Shown here: positions 33,688 through 44,759 of the stretch, one piece after another | Numbering within the stretch: the stretch's first letter is position 1 | Layout of the letters: every line of letters starts with the position of its first letter | Source of the DNA: Oegoconia quadripuncta | Lineage: Eukaryota > Arthropoda > Insecta > Lepidoptera > Autostichidae | Reading direction: 5' to 3' | Assembly: GCA_949316235.1 (NCBI GenBank) | Contig: OX438743.1 | Coordinates: 23,743,771-23,807,770, forward strand | Length of the DNA stretch: 64,000 nucleotides | Program-made: the position numbers and the translations under genes | The notes under the pieces: model-generated | What the model saw: the letters and a program-made list of their open reading frames with translations, nothing else | Database searches by the model: none | Told to the model about the DNA's origin: nothing

Positions 33688-36600
33688 ATGTCGAAGCCGT
33701 ATACGCCGAAATCATTCAAATCGAACCGTTACAAGTATTGCATAGTGCCTGAGTGCACAAACACTACAGTCACCGCACCAGATAAATTGTTTATCAGTAT
33801 CCCAACTAACCCGGAGTTGAGAAAGAAATGGTGCCAAGCAATGAACAGGGCGAAAAATGCAGTAACACTGTCAAATACAAGTAATCGATTCTGTTGCTCA
33901 GATCATTTCGAGGTAAGTTGATATTCGTTTTGTATTTGTAATGTGTAATTGTTCTGATGACTAATTGTTGAAGTGGGTAGTGATTGGTATCACGCAAGGT
34001 GATATTTCTTCAGTATTCTACGGCGCGGCGGTTAAATGTCCGCCTGGCTAGCTACCACCATCTTATCTAAATCTGCCGCCAAATCCGGTTGTCAGAGATA
34101 AGATATCGAGTCCTCCAAATAAGATGGGGTTTCCGGGTCAGTACGCTTCCACCTTCGGCCTCATCTTCACTTAACATCAGGTGTGATTGAAGTCAAGTGC
34201 AAACAAGTTGTGTATAAAAAATAAATAAATAATTGTATTGTATTTATTCCCTAGTCATGGATGCTTACATAAAATATTTTATCTATGTGTCCGTTATCTG
34301 CTATCTATAGCTTTGTGTAGTTTGGTACTAGTTATTGTCAGAAATATTTATAAATTACTAGCTTTCCGTCCGCGGCTTCGCCTGCGTGGATTAACTTTGT
34401 CGCGGAAATTTGTTTATCCTGCGGGAACTACTCACTTTATCGGGATAAAAAGTATCCTATGTCTTAATCCAGGGTATATTGTACCTATACACAAAATTTC
34501 ATCCAAATCCGTTTATTCGTTTCACCATGATTGGGCAACAAACAAACAAACATCCAAACTTTCACATTTATAATATTAGTTAGATAATACAGCGGACGAA
34601 GAAACAACTCGGACACGACATAATAATGATTTCGAATTTCGGTTTGCTATTTTGACCTACCTATATACCAAATTTCATCCAAATTCCTTCAGCAGTATCG
34701 CCGTGATTGAGCAACAAGCAAACATCCAAACTTACGCATTTAAATACAAGTAAATACAAATACACTTTATTGCACAACAGAAAAGAAAATACAATTTCAG
34801 AAAAAAGGTAAGAATAGAATGTACAATTTGTAATATTAGTTAGATTATTTGATGGTAGGTAGCCCTTTCGTTTGTATAGAATAGAATAGAATAGAATAGA
34901 ATAGAATAGAATAGACTAGAATAGACTAGAATAGACTAGAATAGACTAGACTAGACTAGAATAGAATAGAATAGACTAGAATAGACTAGACTAGACTAGA
35001 ATAGAATAGAATAGAATAGACTAGACTAGACTAGAATAGAATAGACTAGAATAGACTAGACTAGAATAGAATAGAATAGACTAGAATAGACTAGACTAGA
35101 ATAGAATAGAATAGAATTTTATTGTAAAACTGTGTACAGGTGATGTTAATCTTATTTTTGACACAACAGCTTGTCCATTTCGGACGTACAATAATAATTT
35201 AAAAGAAAAGTATCGTATTAAAATTATCGTATTAAAATTAGGTATGTCAAATATTATTAAAACAATGTCATTAACTGTCAATTAACATAGAACAAGGATC
35301 AGTAGATATTCCTAAAATATTCTTCTATATTATAAAAAACTTTACATAGCAACCATTCCTTCAGCTTTTTTTTAAACTGAATGCCTACTAATTCCTTAAT
35401 ATATTCTTGTAAGTGGTTGTATACTCTGACCCCAGTAACATAAGAACTTTCATTTTATTGTCTCTCCCGACATTTGTTGTTCACTGGTTTTTAGAACCTA
35501 ATTTCAAAATATTTACGTAATTGTAACTAACACCTCACCGACGAATGATGGAATCTAGAGATTAAAATAATACAGGGTGAATTTGATTTCGTGTAATTCC
35601 TGTGGAGTGGAGTCAGTCACCATCCACTCCTGACTATGAACAACTTTCCACTAGGAACCATATCCTAAAGGTGGTTTCAGAATGGTTTACTTTTTTTTTT
35701 ATGATTGACTGGATTCGCGTTTGACCTTAATCTCACCAAATGGAAAGTGACGATGTGGACGAAGATGAAGCACGCGATCCCAGTAAATGCCTATGCACTC
35801 TTTGTATTTGTATGGGTAATTGAAAATTTTCGATCGAATTCGACTATGGTGTCCTGGGGAAAGTTGTTCGGTGTCAAGAGTGGCGTCATCATTTAATAGG
35901 AATTACATGAATTTAAATTCACCATGTAGGTAGAACGAAGAGAACAAAATCAAATCAAAAATGTTTTATTTCGTAAGTTATAAGAATAACATTTGAAATC
36001 GTCATGACATGCAGTTATCGCTCATTCACTAGGCCGTCTCGCCAGAGAAGAACGAGCAAGAAACTCAGGCGTTGCTCTTTTTAAATAAGTCAATACAAAT
36101 ACAATTTGAAATAATTGCAAAATGTATGATTCGACAAAGACAAATAAGAATAAGATATACTGGATATTGCCGAGCGGTTCATGTCCACGCATTCTTATCA
36201 TCCAGATAGTCAGAAATTTTATAATAGCCTTTGTGTGATAGAACCATAATAAGAGGTGAGTAATTCCCGCGGGATAAGCGCGATAAACAAATTTCACGCA
36301 GACGAAGCCGCGGGGGAAAGCTAATGTTAGAATAATTAAAAACTGAGATTTTTTTTATGCACAGCGGGTTAGCACTTGACCTCAATCACACCTGATGTTA
36401 AGTGAAGATGAGGCCGTATTTTGAATATGAATATTAAGTGAAGGTGAAAGTATTTATATTTTTAATTTTTACAAACTCTATACACATCTTTCAGTTGGAA
36501 AAAGACATGGACAACTATTTCCAATGGAAACTGATGGGCGAAGGGAATGTACGTATAAAGAAAGGTGTTCTGCCTCACCTCTTCGAGTGTCAGCGCAAGG

Positions 36601-36779
36601 CGAAAGAGCAGGACAAGAACATGGCCGAGTATATAAGCGAAGCGAAGAAACGTAAGCGTAAAAAGCGTCGTGTTAGCCCAGCTGCAGCAACTGCATCAAA
36701 CGAGGAAGAAAGCCAGGTTTCTGAATCAATGCATATTTCAAGTGTTGACAAGACTAATGCTGCATACATTGCTGGTTGA
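33688..36779 (+). CDS. THAP-type zinc-finger protein, gene B (two exons, complete)
   Basis: Exon 1 is 33688-33912 and exon 2 is 36495-36779; the 169-residue product ends at TGA. Exon 1 gives MSKPYTPKSFKSNRYKYC, CIVPEC, the IPTNPELRKKW helix and RFCCSDHFE. Exon 2 continues DMDNYFQWKLMGEGNVRIKK and GVLPHLFECQ, completing the THAP fold. This longer second half is a THAP subclass in which the chain after HF runs into a (Y/F)x(W/Y)KLMG segment. A Lys/Arg-rich stretch (about residues 124-136, KKRKRKKRR) looks like a nuclear localisation signal, and the rest is a short Ser/Glu tail. The ATG follows an in-frame extension without domains, so 33688 is preferred. The 2.6-kb intron is packed with repeats. 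It is probably a nuclear DNA-binding protein; targets are unknown. Confidence 0.85.
34010..34235 (+). mobile_element. SINE family 2, 3' part, in THAP B intron
   Basis: Contains AATGTCCGCCTGGCTAGC, CACCATCTTATCTAAATCTG and CACTTAACATCAGGTGTGAT; the tRNA-like head is missing. Confidence 0.75.
34360..34870 (+). mobile_element. RTE 3'-tail repeats, one near complete and one partial
   Basis: CGTCCGCGGCTTCGCCTGCG through ATTTCATCCAAATCCGT to CATTTATAATATTAGTTAG (34360-34590) is followed by a second partial tail (34650-34745). That one is disrupted by a minus-strand LINE tail whose signal reads AATAAAGTGTATTTGTATTT. Confidence 0.7.
34878..35117. repeat. pentanucleotide microsatellite of AATAG and ACTAG units
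   Basis: About 48 five-base units in which AATAG and ACTAG alternate in blocks, giving a locally 10-bp period. On the minus strand it directly follows CAATAAAATTCTATTC, the polyadenylation region of the LINE at 35118-35470, so it is probably that element's expanded 3' tail. Confidence 0.9.
35118..35470 (-). mobile_element. LINE 3' end with microsatellite tail
   Basis: Minus-strand translation shows YIKELVGIQFKKKLKEWL and then FYNIEEYFRN and a stop, a LINE ORF2 C-terminus, followed by a UTR ending in AATAAAATTCTATTC. Confidence 0.7.
35571..35930. repeat. CAGGGTGAAATT-family MITE with inserted LINE tail
   Basis: Left end ACAGGGTGAATTTGATTTCG and right end GGAATTACATGAATTTAAAT. About 100 bases at 35693-35800 match the reverse complement of the LINE tail at 63430-63540 (GCGTTTGACCTTAATCTCAC), so the MITE was older. 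Confidence 0.65.
35948..36420 (-). mobile_element. run of minus-strand retroposon tails (LINE, RTE tail, SINE family 2)
   Basis: 35948-36240 is a LINE 3' end nearly identical to 59085-59335, reversed. 36240-36330 is an RTE tail fragment (CGCGATAAACAAATTTCACG). 36355-36420 is a SINE family 2 tail. All lie in the THAP B intron just before exon 2. Confidence 0.7.
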
Positions 36780-36886
36780 AGTAAAGATATTTGAATTAAG
36801 ATAACAAGCCTCCCAGCAATTTATGCCGCATTAGTATCAGCCTTTAGGATTGAAGTAGCGCAATCGGGGCCATCCAATCCTCTAAA

Positions 36887-36965
36887 TCGGAATCTGTTCT
36901 AACTTCGATTACGACTTCCTATTTCCTAGATTTGCTACAAATAGTGTAATAAGCGCTTTAATGCT
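36887..36965 (+). promoter_or_regulatory. upstream block shared by THAP genes B and C (copy 2)
   Basis: Diverged copy of 33373-33460 (AAATCGGAATCTGTTCTAAC, CTATTTCCTAGATTTGCTAC, AATAAGCGCTTTA), 199 bases before the THAP C start codon. Confidence 0.6.
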
Positions 36966-37160
36966 CGAACCGGTTTCAACATTACTTCGTGAACCATAGT
37001 CAATAAGAACCTGTCGAGACAGCGAGTGTGCAGTGTGATTTCAATTGTGCAGTGCCAGTCGGCTGCCGTCGCTTGCGGAGGTCACACGTTGTTCCGCGCA
37101 CGTTCTGCTCGATATTTATTTTTTATTTTTTCACAAACCCGTGTCATTATTCCATTAACG

Positions 37161-38478
37161 ATGAAGTGTTGCATTTCGATATGTAAAAGTTATTCGGAGA
37201 AGCACTGTAATGCCAATGATTCAGTCTCATTTCACACGTAAGTAATTTTATTTTTAAAAACTACTAGAATTCTTACCTTCTATTTAGCCGATCTTACAGT
37301 CCTCGGCAAAAGATGGCGGCCTTGATTCTATTTATATTAAAATACCTATTTGTCAAGGTTTAGGTGATGTTTATTAGCCTAATTAATTTTTGTTATAAGT
37401 ATTTATAACAACTCTTGTAAAAATGTGATTGAGGTCAAGTACCAACCCGTTATGCATAAAAAAAATAAAAAGCTTCTCTAGAGTAGTTTAATTAATATAA
37501 TCGTCGAATATTTGCCGCTGAACAGAGGCATACACACAAAGATCTTCTCTTTTCATAAATATCAATAATAAAAATCAAGAATATTAATCATGGCTATTAA
37601 TAGTTTTTTGTTTCTTCAATTTTTTTTTTTTTTTTTTTTATAATAAAATGTATCTTTATTTGTTCTTCACAAACTCACGCTTAGAGAAATGTACAGGATA
37701 AAAGTGTTTCTTAAGTCAGGTGAGTACGTGTGAAGACTGATGCCTAAAATACTCAATATTCGATACTGTATTTTTCACAGATTTCCGTCTGACCCTATAA
37801 TAAAAGAGAAATGGATCGAAATAATTAATAAAAAAAATGATTTCACACCAAATCTAAATACAAGGATTTGTTCATTACATTTTGATGAAGACGACATAAT
37901 GAAAACAAAAAAGGGTCTTAAAAGATTGAGAAATGGAGCATTACCATGTTTGAGACTAGGTGAAACGGTCTGTAATAACTTCAATGTATTATTAAACCTA
38001 TATACAGGGTGATATTTCGTGTAATTCCCATTAACTGATGACGCCACTCTTGATTACAAACAACTTTCCCCAAGGAATCATAGTCGAATTCGATTAAAAA
38101 AATTTCGATTATGAAACCACCTTTGGTATTCTAAGAATTTTCGGTTATTTCAACTATCGTTCTTAATGTAAAATTGTTCGTAAACAGGGGTGGAGTCACC
38201 AGGAATTATACGAAATAAATTTCACCCTGTGTAACTATTTAAATGGTTGCTATAGACACTTCCACCCCCATCAAATGTAAGTACCTACTTGTATTGTCAA
38301 TTTTTAGGTTATACCAAAATCATCAGTTCCGTCATCAATAAATGAATTTTTGATGTTCAATGACACGCCGAAAGAAAAAAGGCTAAAGGAAGAAATTATG
38401 CAGCTAAAATGTAAAACAAAAAGAGATGGGCTGAAGGTCAGAAGGCTGCAAATGAAGGTTAATCGCTTAAGGAAAAAG
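37161..38478 (+). CDS. THAP-type zinc-finger protein, gene C (three exons; 3' end not found)
   Basis: Exon 1 is 37161-37237 (MKCCISICKSYSEKHC... to SFHT). Exon 2 is 37781 to about 37967 (FPSDPIIKEKWIEIINK, TRICSLHFDEDDI, NGALPCL). Exon 3 is 38308-38478. Together they give 145 codons: a THAP domain followed by a Lys-rich helix (EEIMQLKCKTKRDGLKVRR) that should form a coiled coil, a common dimerisation arrangement in THAP proteins. The exon 2 donor is weak (ACG|GTCTGT) but is the one that keeps exon 3 open; CTAG|GTGAAA would run into a stop. If exon 2 is not spliced it reads into a MITE and stops at 38012, giving 102 residues. Exon 3 ends at a donor in phase 0 (AAG|GTAACT) with no stop, so the C-terminus is elsewhere. 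Confidence 0.72.
37998..38240. repeat. CAGGGTGAAATT-family MITE in THAP C
   Basis: Left end TATACAGGGTGATATTTCGT, right end AAATTTCACCCTGTGTA. It lies between exons 2 and 3 of THAP C and supplies the stop codon of the unspliced form. Confidence 0.7.
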
Positions 38479-39198
38479 GTAACTAATGATAATTTTTACT
38501 CGACTGTCCAAGGAGGAGGGTGATATACTTATTTATAATGGGTGTGTATACATACATGTACTACCTTACCTATTTCACCTTCACCTTAATTGGACAAATA
38601 TTTGACATTTAGTTATGGAAGAGCGGAGCCTCCTAACACAGGTATTTTATACTTAAAAGGAGACCCCCGATACCTCATTGATTTAATATTAAGGTACTGA
38701 AATAAACACTTTTCTAATTTTCATTTCATTCATTTTCATGTCGTTATATTTATTTATATTAGCCGTGTGTTTCCCATTTTATCAGTTCCCGTGGGAATAT
38801 CGTAAGTTTGTATATCAACAGGAACCTTATTGAAAAAACGTATATATTAATGAATTATACTGATTTTATACCTACATTGGTGGCGGTTTTTTTATTTATT
38901 TCGTTGAGACCTATTGGTTACCCATATCAATGGGTGTTGTAACTATTTGTTGTCAAGTGTAATAATGACACTCCCAGGACTAGTACGAGTCTAACGATAC
39001 CTCATTTGTCTAAATCGGCTGAGGCGTGGTAATACATGTTTGAATCGTTTCTTTTGGTCGGGTAGTCCGTCCCTTGTTCAAGGCCACGCGTTATATCCCT
39101 ACCGTTCCGCGTATCGTCCACGATACAACCGGTAGTGGGCTGCCGCACGCCCGTCTGAGCGCTCTCGTACGGCACCTTTACCGCGCCGACGCATCGAA

Positions 39199-39821
39199 AT
39201 GCCGAAACCACGTAACTATTGTGCAGTGGAGGGGTGTAAAAGTAACAAAACAAATGAGAAATTGTCTTTTTTTTCATTGCCGAGAGACGAACAAAGGTAA
39301 GTAATATTTAAAATGTGATTTTTTTTTCGAATTCCCGTTCGTTTACAAATTGTCATCAAAAAAATTAGAACATAGGTACCGGAGACGTTTTTTATCGTTA
39401 GGAAAAAATAGGGCTTATATTTTTTTTTTTTTTCAAAACCATCATCGAGAGATTGATATGCGATTAGCTTCGTAGGGTTCCTATCATGCAAAATTTATTT
39501 GGAACTTATATTTTCTCTATTTTTTTTTTATTTAATTATGTAATTATGTGGAATAGGCTACAACTGTAACCATCAAATGACACCATGGTTTATTCGATAA
39601 CTGATACAATGGGAAGTAATAAAATTTGATAATGTTTACTTTTCAGACGCAAGACATGGCTTGAAATAATAGGGAGGCCCGATTTATTGATATCTCAAAC
39701 AAAGGCAGCTTGTCATTTTGTTTGCTCGCTACATTTTGACAAACCTATGATAAGAAACATACCACAGCTGAAGGCTGATGCGGTACCCACAAAATCACTA
39801 CCAAATGAACCAAGTACTATG
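39199..39821 (+). CDS. THAP-type zinc-finger protein, gene D (two exons; 3' end not found)
   Basis: Exon 1 is 39199-39296 and exon 2 is 39647-39821, giving 91 codons in phase. The THAP domain is complete: MPKPRNYCAVEGC, FFSLPRDEQRRKTW, FVCSLHFDKPMI and LKADAVPTKSL. Spacing and the AVPT box are canonical. Exon 2 ends ATG|GTAAGA in phase 0 without a stop. No downstream exon of its own was recognised, and the next phase-0 acceptor with a long open frame is at 52210. A CpG-rich leader (39090-39198) precedes the start codon. Confidence 0.8.
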
Positions 39822-39879
39822 GTAAGAAATAAATTTTGAAAATGTTTATTTTTCAGATACAAGACATTTATTTATTTAC

Positions 39880-40480
39880 ATAGAATCAACAGCATTACAT
39901 AAGATAAATTAATTTGTCATTGAGGAAGGTCAATGACAAGTTAATAGAATTTATGGATAGAAGTTTTATTTACATTGACTCAACTTGTAGGCGTGGCCTT
40001 ATGCACGAGGGGCAGAGGGGTGAGATCATCGCTTGTTTCGAGTAATTCATTAAGATCGCGTCTCAGTCTCAATACTGTTTTTTATACTGTTCTAAGCAAC
40101 AGCTTCTCAAGCGTCAACTTAAGGTCATAGCAATTTTGAGAACGGTTTATTAATACGGGCGTTAGTCGTGCTATACGATCGTGATGGAGAACTTATTTAC
40201 AATGATTTTAGACATTTTACAATGTTCTCGTCGTACACGAAGAGAAGACACAATTAAAATCGGCGAAAACTTATACAGGGACAAAGGGCACTTCCAAGGC
40301 GTAACCAGTAAGCCGACGAAATCAACTCAGCACGAGTACGAGGGTTTCGGGTCCGATATCAAGTAAAATTTTCTCTTTAAGGGGCTACAGGAGCCACTCT
40401 AGCCAGATCTATTTCTATATCCGTATAACAATTGTAGATATGCTACAGATTTTTTTTTAATTATGAATATTTATTATACA
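39880..40480. other. unassigned region with a short frame
   Basis: A 61-codon plus-strand frame (40181-40366) has no recognisable domain or splice context. Minus-strand text ending in TGTAAATAAATAAATG near 39870 suggests a retroposon tail, but I cannot name it. Confidence 0.3.
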
Positions 40481-40486
40481 GATGAA

Positions 40487-41045
40487 TTTGTATTCGTGTA
40501 ATTCCCATTAACCTGTGACGCCATTCTTGATTAGAACAAATTTCCCAAAGGAACACAAAGTAAATTATATTATGACTTATACTCTGTTGTTGTTTCTTAC
40601 TGTTTCTTATTGTTCTTTTGTGTTGTTGTAATTCACGTAGTTTATGTTTAATTTTATTATTAAAAATTCAATTGTATCTAATGTACCCAGTTTCTGGAAG
40701 GTATTGATTTCTTTGACATTTATTTAATTTCTAAACATGTTTCATATAATATTGTTTAATGTCTACCGCTACAAATATTTGCATGTCGTGGTTACTTATA
40801 ATTAAGGTGGCGCATGCACTGTGTACAATTACGTTTTTGCCACATTGGACTGGTATGTGTCAATCTTGTTAGTAATCCTAAAAATAAATAAAATAAATAA
40901 ACCATTCTGAAAACACTTTTAGTACGAAGCTACAATTTTCGGCTAGTGACTCCACTCTACGAACAACTTGCCACTAGGAACCATAGCTATAGAATTCAGC
41001 CGTAAATTGTTGGACTTCCATACTAAAGGTTGTTTCAGAATGGTT
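40487..41045. repeat. broken CAGGGTGAAATT-family MITE copies around unknown insert
   Basis: MITE left-half text (TCGTGTAATTCCCATTAAC) at 40490 and inner text (ACTCCACTCTACGAACAAC, GGAACCATAGC) at 40945-41040 flank about 350 bases of AT-rich sequence of unknown origin. Confidence 0.5.
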
Positions 41046-41149
41046 AACTTTTGTAACGTTACGCTTTTACCTTTAGTTTACACACACACACACACTACTT
41101 CATCTTTATAATAGAAGTTTCCTACGGCACCCTCAAATTATTATTTTAT

Positions 41150-41760
41150 TTAAAAAGGGTCTCACCACGGTTTTGCGGTACGCTAATTTGTCCGGTTGCG
41201 ATGACGTCGTTAAGACGATTTCTAATTAGAGTGGGGGGACCCGAATCGTCCTCTGTTTGACCGCGACCTTGCTATCGGAAGAACACTGCTTCGGTTGCAC
41301 CTGAACCACAGATTACTAATAAGTTACTAAAGTAACTGAACCCTCAACCAAATTTTAAGTACACTACGGAAGATCCCTCTAGGGATCAAGTTCCTAAATA
41401 ACTACTGTCGGCGTCGACATCCAGCCCCCCGACCGCCTAACTCAATTGCTTTGGAAATTGCTATCGTTTATGACGTCAATGCACTGTCCGTCCTTGTCAT
41501 ATCGTAACACAATGACAAAGACGGACAGTACTTTGCTATCGCTCTAGCTATAGCTTTGAGTTAGGCGGTAGAGCCCCAGGTCTGCACCTGGGAGACATTC
41601 GGGGTAGATCTACCCTCCCCGAAAACCGCTGATCCAGCCTTGACCGCGTCGTGTCGTCTACGAGAGGACTCGAGGGCTACGCCCACTGCAGCTCCAAGAC
41701 CTTCAGGCCAGTGACCGAACGGGGAGATTTGCCGAGGGGTGCAGGGGAGTGAGCTGAATG
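41150..41760. repeat. GC-richer repeat-like block interrupted by a 136-bp MITE
   Basis: The block lacks a continuous frame and I cannot classify it. Inside it, 41433-41568 is a palindromic MITE with ends CCGCCTAACTCAA and TTGAGTTAGGCGG and extended internal complementarity (CTGTCCGTCCTTGTCAT versus ATGACAAAGACGGACAG). Confidence 0.5.
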
Positions 41761-41869
41761 AACAATAAACCCACTATATCCAACTCAATTGGTATTTTCC
41801 TTCACTACCTACCTGCTGGTGGCTAAACGGGCGCTAAACGCCCTAAGGTAACCCTTAACCGCCGCACTT

Positions 41870-41995
41870 TGTACGGGTAACCGAAAATTTTTTGACCGAT
41901 TTCGATTATGGTTCCTTGGGGATAGTTGTTCGTAATCAGGAACAGAGTCACCAGTAAACAGGAATTACACGAATTTTTCATCCTGTATATTGCAC
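41870..41995. repeat. right half of a CAGGGTGAAATT-family MITE
   Basis: CGATTATGGTTCCTTGGGG through CAGGAATTACACGAATTTTT to CCTGTATAT; the left half is missing. Confidence 0.6.
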
Positions 41996-42465
41996 ATTCT
42001 GATAAGAGGAAAGATAATGAGAACAAAATTTTCTCAATACAATTTTTTAGCAAAGTAGACTCTGTTTTTGCACACATTGCCTCAGAACTCGGAAATAGAA
42101 ATGGTTTTATATATAAGTCTTTGCTTACTAAAACATTATAAGCATTGTCAAAATCTGGTAAGAGGAAAAAATACTCCGTTAATTCACTTTTAGTTTCAAG
42201 TCATTTTATTATTTGGCGCCTTCGTCGTTCAAAATAAGCACACGGTTTCTTCGATTCTCACGTACGAGTGCATATAGTGTTCCCACTCACTCAACCTCTC
42301 TCTTTCCCCTCAGTTACCCTGTGACTTCTGTCAACGTCGGACCTGTGTCACATTGTGTACACATGTGTGCCGCAGGCGCACGATAAATTATTTTGTGATA
42401 AATTCAAATATTTTAGTACTATACTTAGGTTACCGTTAATACGTATCTATTGATTTGTAGCAAAA

Positions 42466-43274
42466 ATGGTAAACAAAAGGAAGAAAAAAACGCGAAAGGA
42501 TTTATTGAATTACTGGCGGACGAAGGCTTCTAGGATGAGAGAAAAACGTAAATATCTAAGTTATTATTGTAACAAATTTTTTTAACTATATTTTATATCT
42601 AACATTATTTGCAAAGTTTACGCCGCTTCTTTTCCCACAGATGATTTCCCTCTCCAAAGCCGTGGTAGCTTGGACATACTGACTGACCGAAAAATGCTTC
42701 AATTGATATCATGATATCATGTATCTTACGTTGAAATAAATGCTTGAAGTTTGAAGTTTAGTGTAACGATTATCGGCAACTTATGCTAATAAGTACATTT
42801 GATGAACGGTCTCTTTACTTACGCAGTAATCCAGAAGCCCTTGGTTCGAACCCAGCCGAATTTTTATTTTTCGAATTGTCATGAAATATAATTTGTTTAA
42901 CTTTTATTTCATTTTTATATACTGTTTTTTGCTCATTTATATGTGACTTTTTCAGGCTGGAACCAATCGTTAAAATCAAACGATAGTGGCGGAAGTAGCT
43001 GTTCGGATGAACCAAGCGCATCCGAAGAAAATCAAATAGAGTCGCCACTACATTTAATCAATTTGGATAACCAATTCGTTACTGACAAAAACAAGTAAAC
43101 ATAATTTACTGTTCTTGTGTGTTTCAAATATCACATATTTAAAATAATATTGGCGCCTTCTATATAGATTTTTATTTTTACAGCGAAAACACAAATCAAC
43201 TTATAGAATTGAGTGCAAAAGCAGACGATCTACACAACACTATGCTGCGTGAAATTAATTTAGAGAGTAAAGAT
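42466..43274 (+). CDS. gene E: small basic/acidic protein of unknown family (three exons; 3' end not found)
   Basis: Exons 42466-42547, 42956-43094 and 43184-43274 join in phase to 104 codons. The N-terminus is strongly basic (MVNKRKKKTRKDLLNYWRTK), then comes a Ser/Asp/Glu-rich stretch (SNDSGGSSCSDEPSASEEN), then a Leu-rich helix (NQLIELSAKADDLHNTML) that could be a coiled coil. I do not recognise the family. The upstream sequence GATTTGTAG|CAAAAATGG looks like an acceptor, so a 5' non-coding exon is likely; TCAGT at 42310-42314 is a possible initiator. Exon 3 ends GAT|GTAAGT in phase 0 with no stop. Three clean junctions and steady phase argue for a real gene, although no homologue is known to me. 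Confidence 0.55.
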
Positions 43275-43474
43275 GTAAGTACCTATTATATATTGAAGTG
43301 ATATATTTTAAATAGACAGATACAAATTTGACAATTGTTTTTTTTTTTGCGATACAGCTTTCTACTTTTTTATAATAAATAGGTATATCCTATTTCAATG
43401 CTCAGGTTGTCTGGAAGATATTGTTTGTACTCGGTTAGTGAAATATTTTGAAGCAATAAAGAACCTGTTTGGTG

Positions 43475-43745
43475 ACGACCTGTTTGGTGTAGTGATTAGC
43501 AACTCTGACCGCTATACCAAAAGGTTGCGGGTTCGAATCCCGCTAGGGGCATATGTTTGTATGATGAATACGGACATGTGTACCTGAGTTATGGATGTTT
43601 TTCATTTATAATAAGTATTTATATACAAAAAAAATATGTATTTATGTAGTATATCAACCATCTAGTATTCACAACACAAGCCTATAGTTGCTTACTGTGG
43701 AACTAGATGGCGCTGTGTGTATGTCTAAGGATATGTATTATTTAT
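43475..43745 (+). mobile_element. tRNA-derived SINE, family 1b
   Basis: Near-identical to 28781-29045, including CTAGATGGCGCTGTGTGTAT at the 3' end. Confidence 0.85.
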
Positions 43746-43876
43746 TATATTTATTATATAATATATGTTATAAGTTTGTTGAGGATTATTTATTTCACGT
43801 CGAAAGCAAAAAATATACAGACGACGACATAGCCATGAAAATAGCTATGACTTAGTCATAAGAAAGCGAACTAAAC

Positions 43877-44017
43877 ATGAGGAAAAGAAAGATTAATAAA
43901 AGAAAACAACGAAATGAAGAGCCTTCACCATACGAAATTTATTTTAGCAATAGTGATGGGAGTTATCTTTTTTTACCCGAATTGCGGCGTAGCCTAAAGG
44001 ATAACATGTTCATGTAA
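43877..44017 (+). CDS. short frame of 46 codons, status uncertain
   Basis: ATG at 43877 opens MRKRKINKRKQRNEEPSPYE and runs to TAA at 44015-44017. Its basic start resembles those of genes E and F, but there is no splice or homology support and it may be chance. Confidence 0.2.
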   Translation: MRKRKINKRKQRNEEPSPYEIYFSNSDGSYLFLPELRRSLKDNMFM

Positions 44018-44035
44018 ACAAGTTTGTATGTATTA

Positions 44036-44436
44036 GGTGAACCTATGAAATTGGCGTTTTGTATGAAGAATTTGATTAAGACTGTTTTCTCCATACAAAC
44101 ATTTTTGATTTTTTTTGGGAACAGCAAATCCAAATTTAGCTAAACTTTGTGTGTATTATCGTTAAGTATAGGCAGCGTTAATTTTTAAAAGTAACCGTTT
44201 TATAAAAGTTTCAGCGAATCTGAGAAATGATTATGGGAAATACCTGAAAAGAGCTCTGTTAAATTTTTTTTTATTATGCGATTTAGCCCATTAATTAAAA
44301 AATATTTAATGTGAAACCTTGAAATAATATTCCATTTTCCAAATAAAAAACAAATTTGGATATAGCTTTGAAAATCGCAGGAATTGGTACATATGATTAA
44401 CGAAAAAAAAAACTCCAATTTCATAGGTAAAGACCC
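44036..44436. repeat. 420-bp MITE with GGTCCTTACCTATGAAATTG ends, copy 1
   Basis: Terminal inverted repeats ACCTATGAAATTGGCGTTTT and, on the other strand, GGGTCTTTACCTATGAAATT. Homologous over its length to 54303-54720 and, reversed, to 61390-61808. Confidence 0.8.
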
Positions 44437-44445
44437 AATATATGT

Positions 44446-44590
44446 GACGACCGATTGGTGAAGTGGTTAGTGACCCTGACTGTGAAACCAACGGTTGATG
44501 GTTCGAATTCCGTAGTAGTGTTTGTGTGATGAATACGAATATTAATTCCCAAGTCATGTGTGATTGATTGCATATAAGTATATACATTGA
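44446..44590 (+). mobile_element. SINE family 1, truncated
   Basis: Head GACGACCGATTGGTG with B box GGTTCGAATTCC; the body is lost after about 140 bases. It abuts the MITE at 44436. Confidence 0.65.
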
Positions 44591-44759
44591 ATGAACATAG
44601 GACAGAAATTACAACCACTAACCCCATACTCATTTAGACGGTAAATTTAGGTTCCGTCTGTCTTGGGTAAGAATAATGAATAATATTACTAATCTGGCTT
44701 GACAGTTGTAAATTTTCAACATCTCCGTGGTGTAGAGGTTTCTATATTTTGTATGTGTA

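Noticed and set aside
40181..40366. 61-codon frame
   Set aside because: No domain, splice signal or promoter evidence; kept only as part of an unassigned region.
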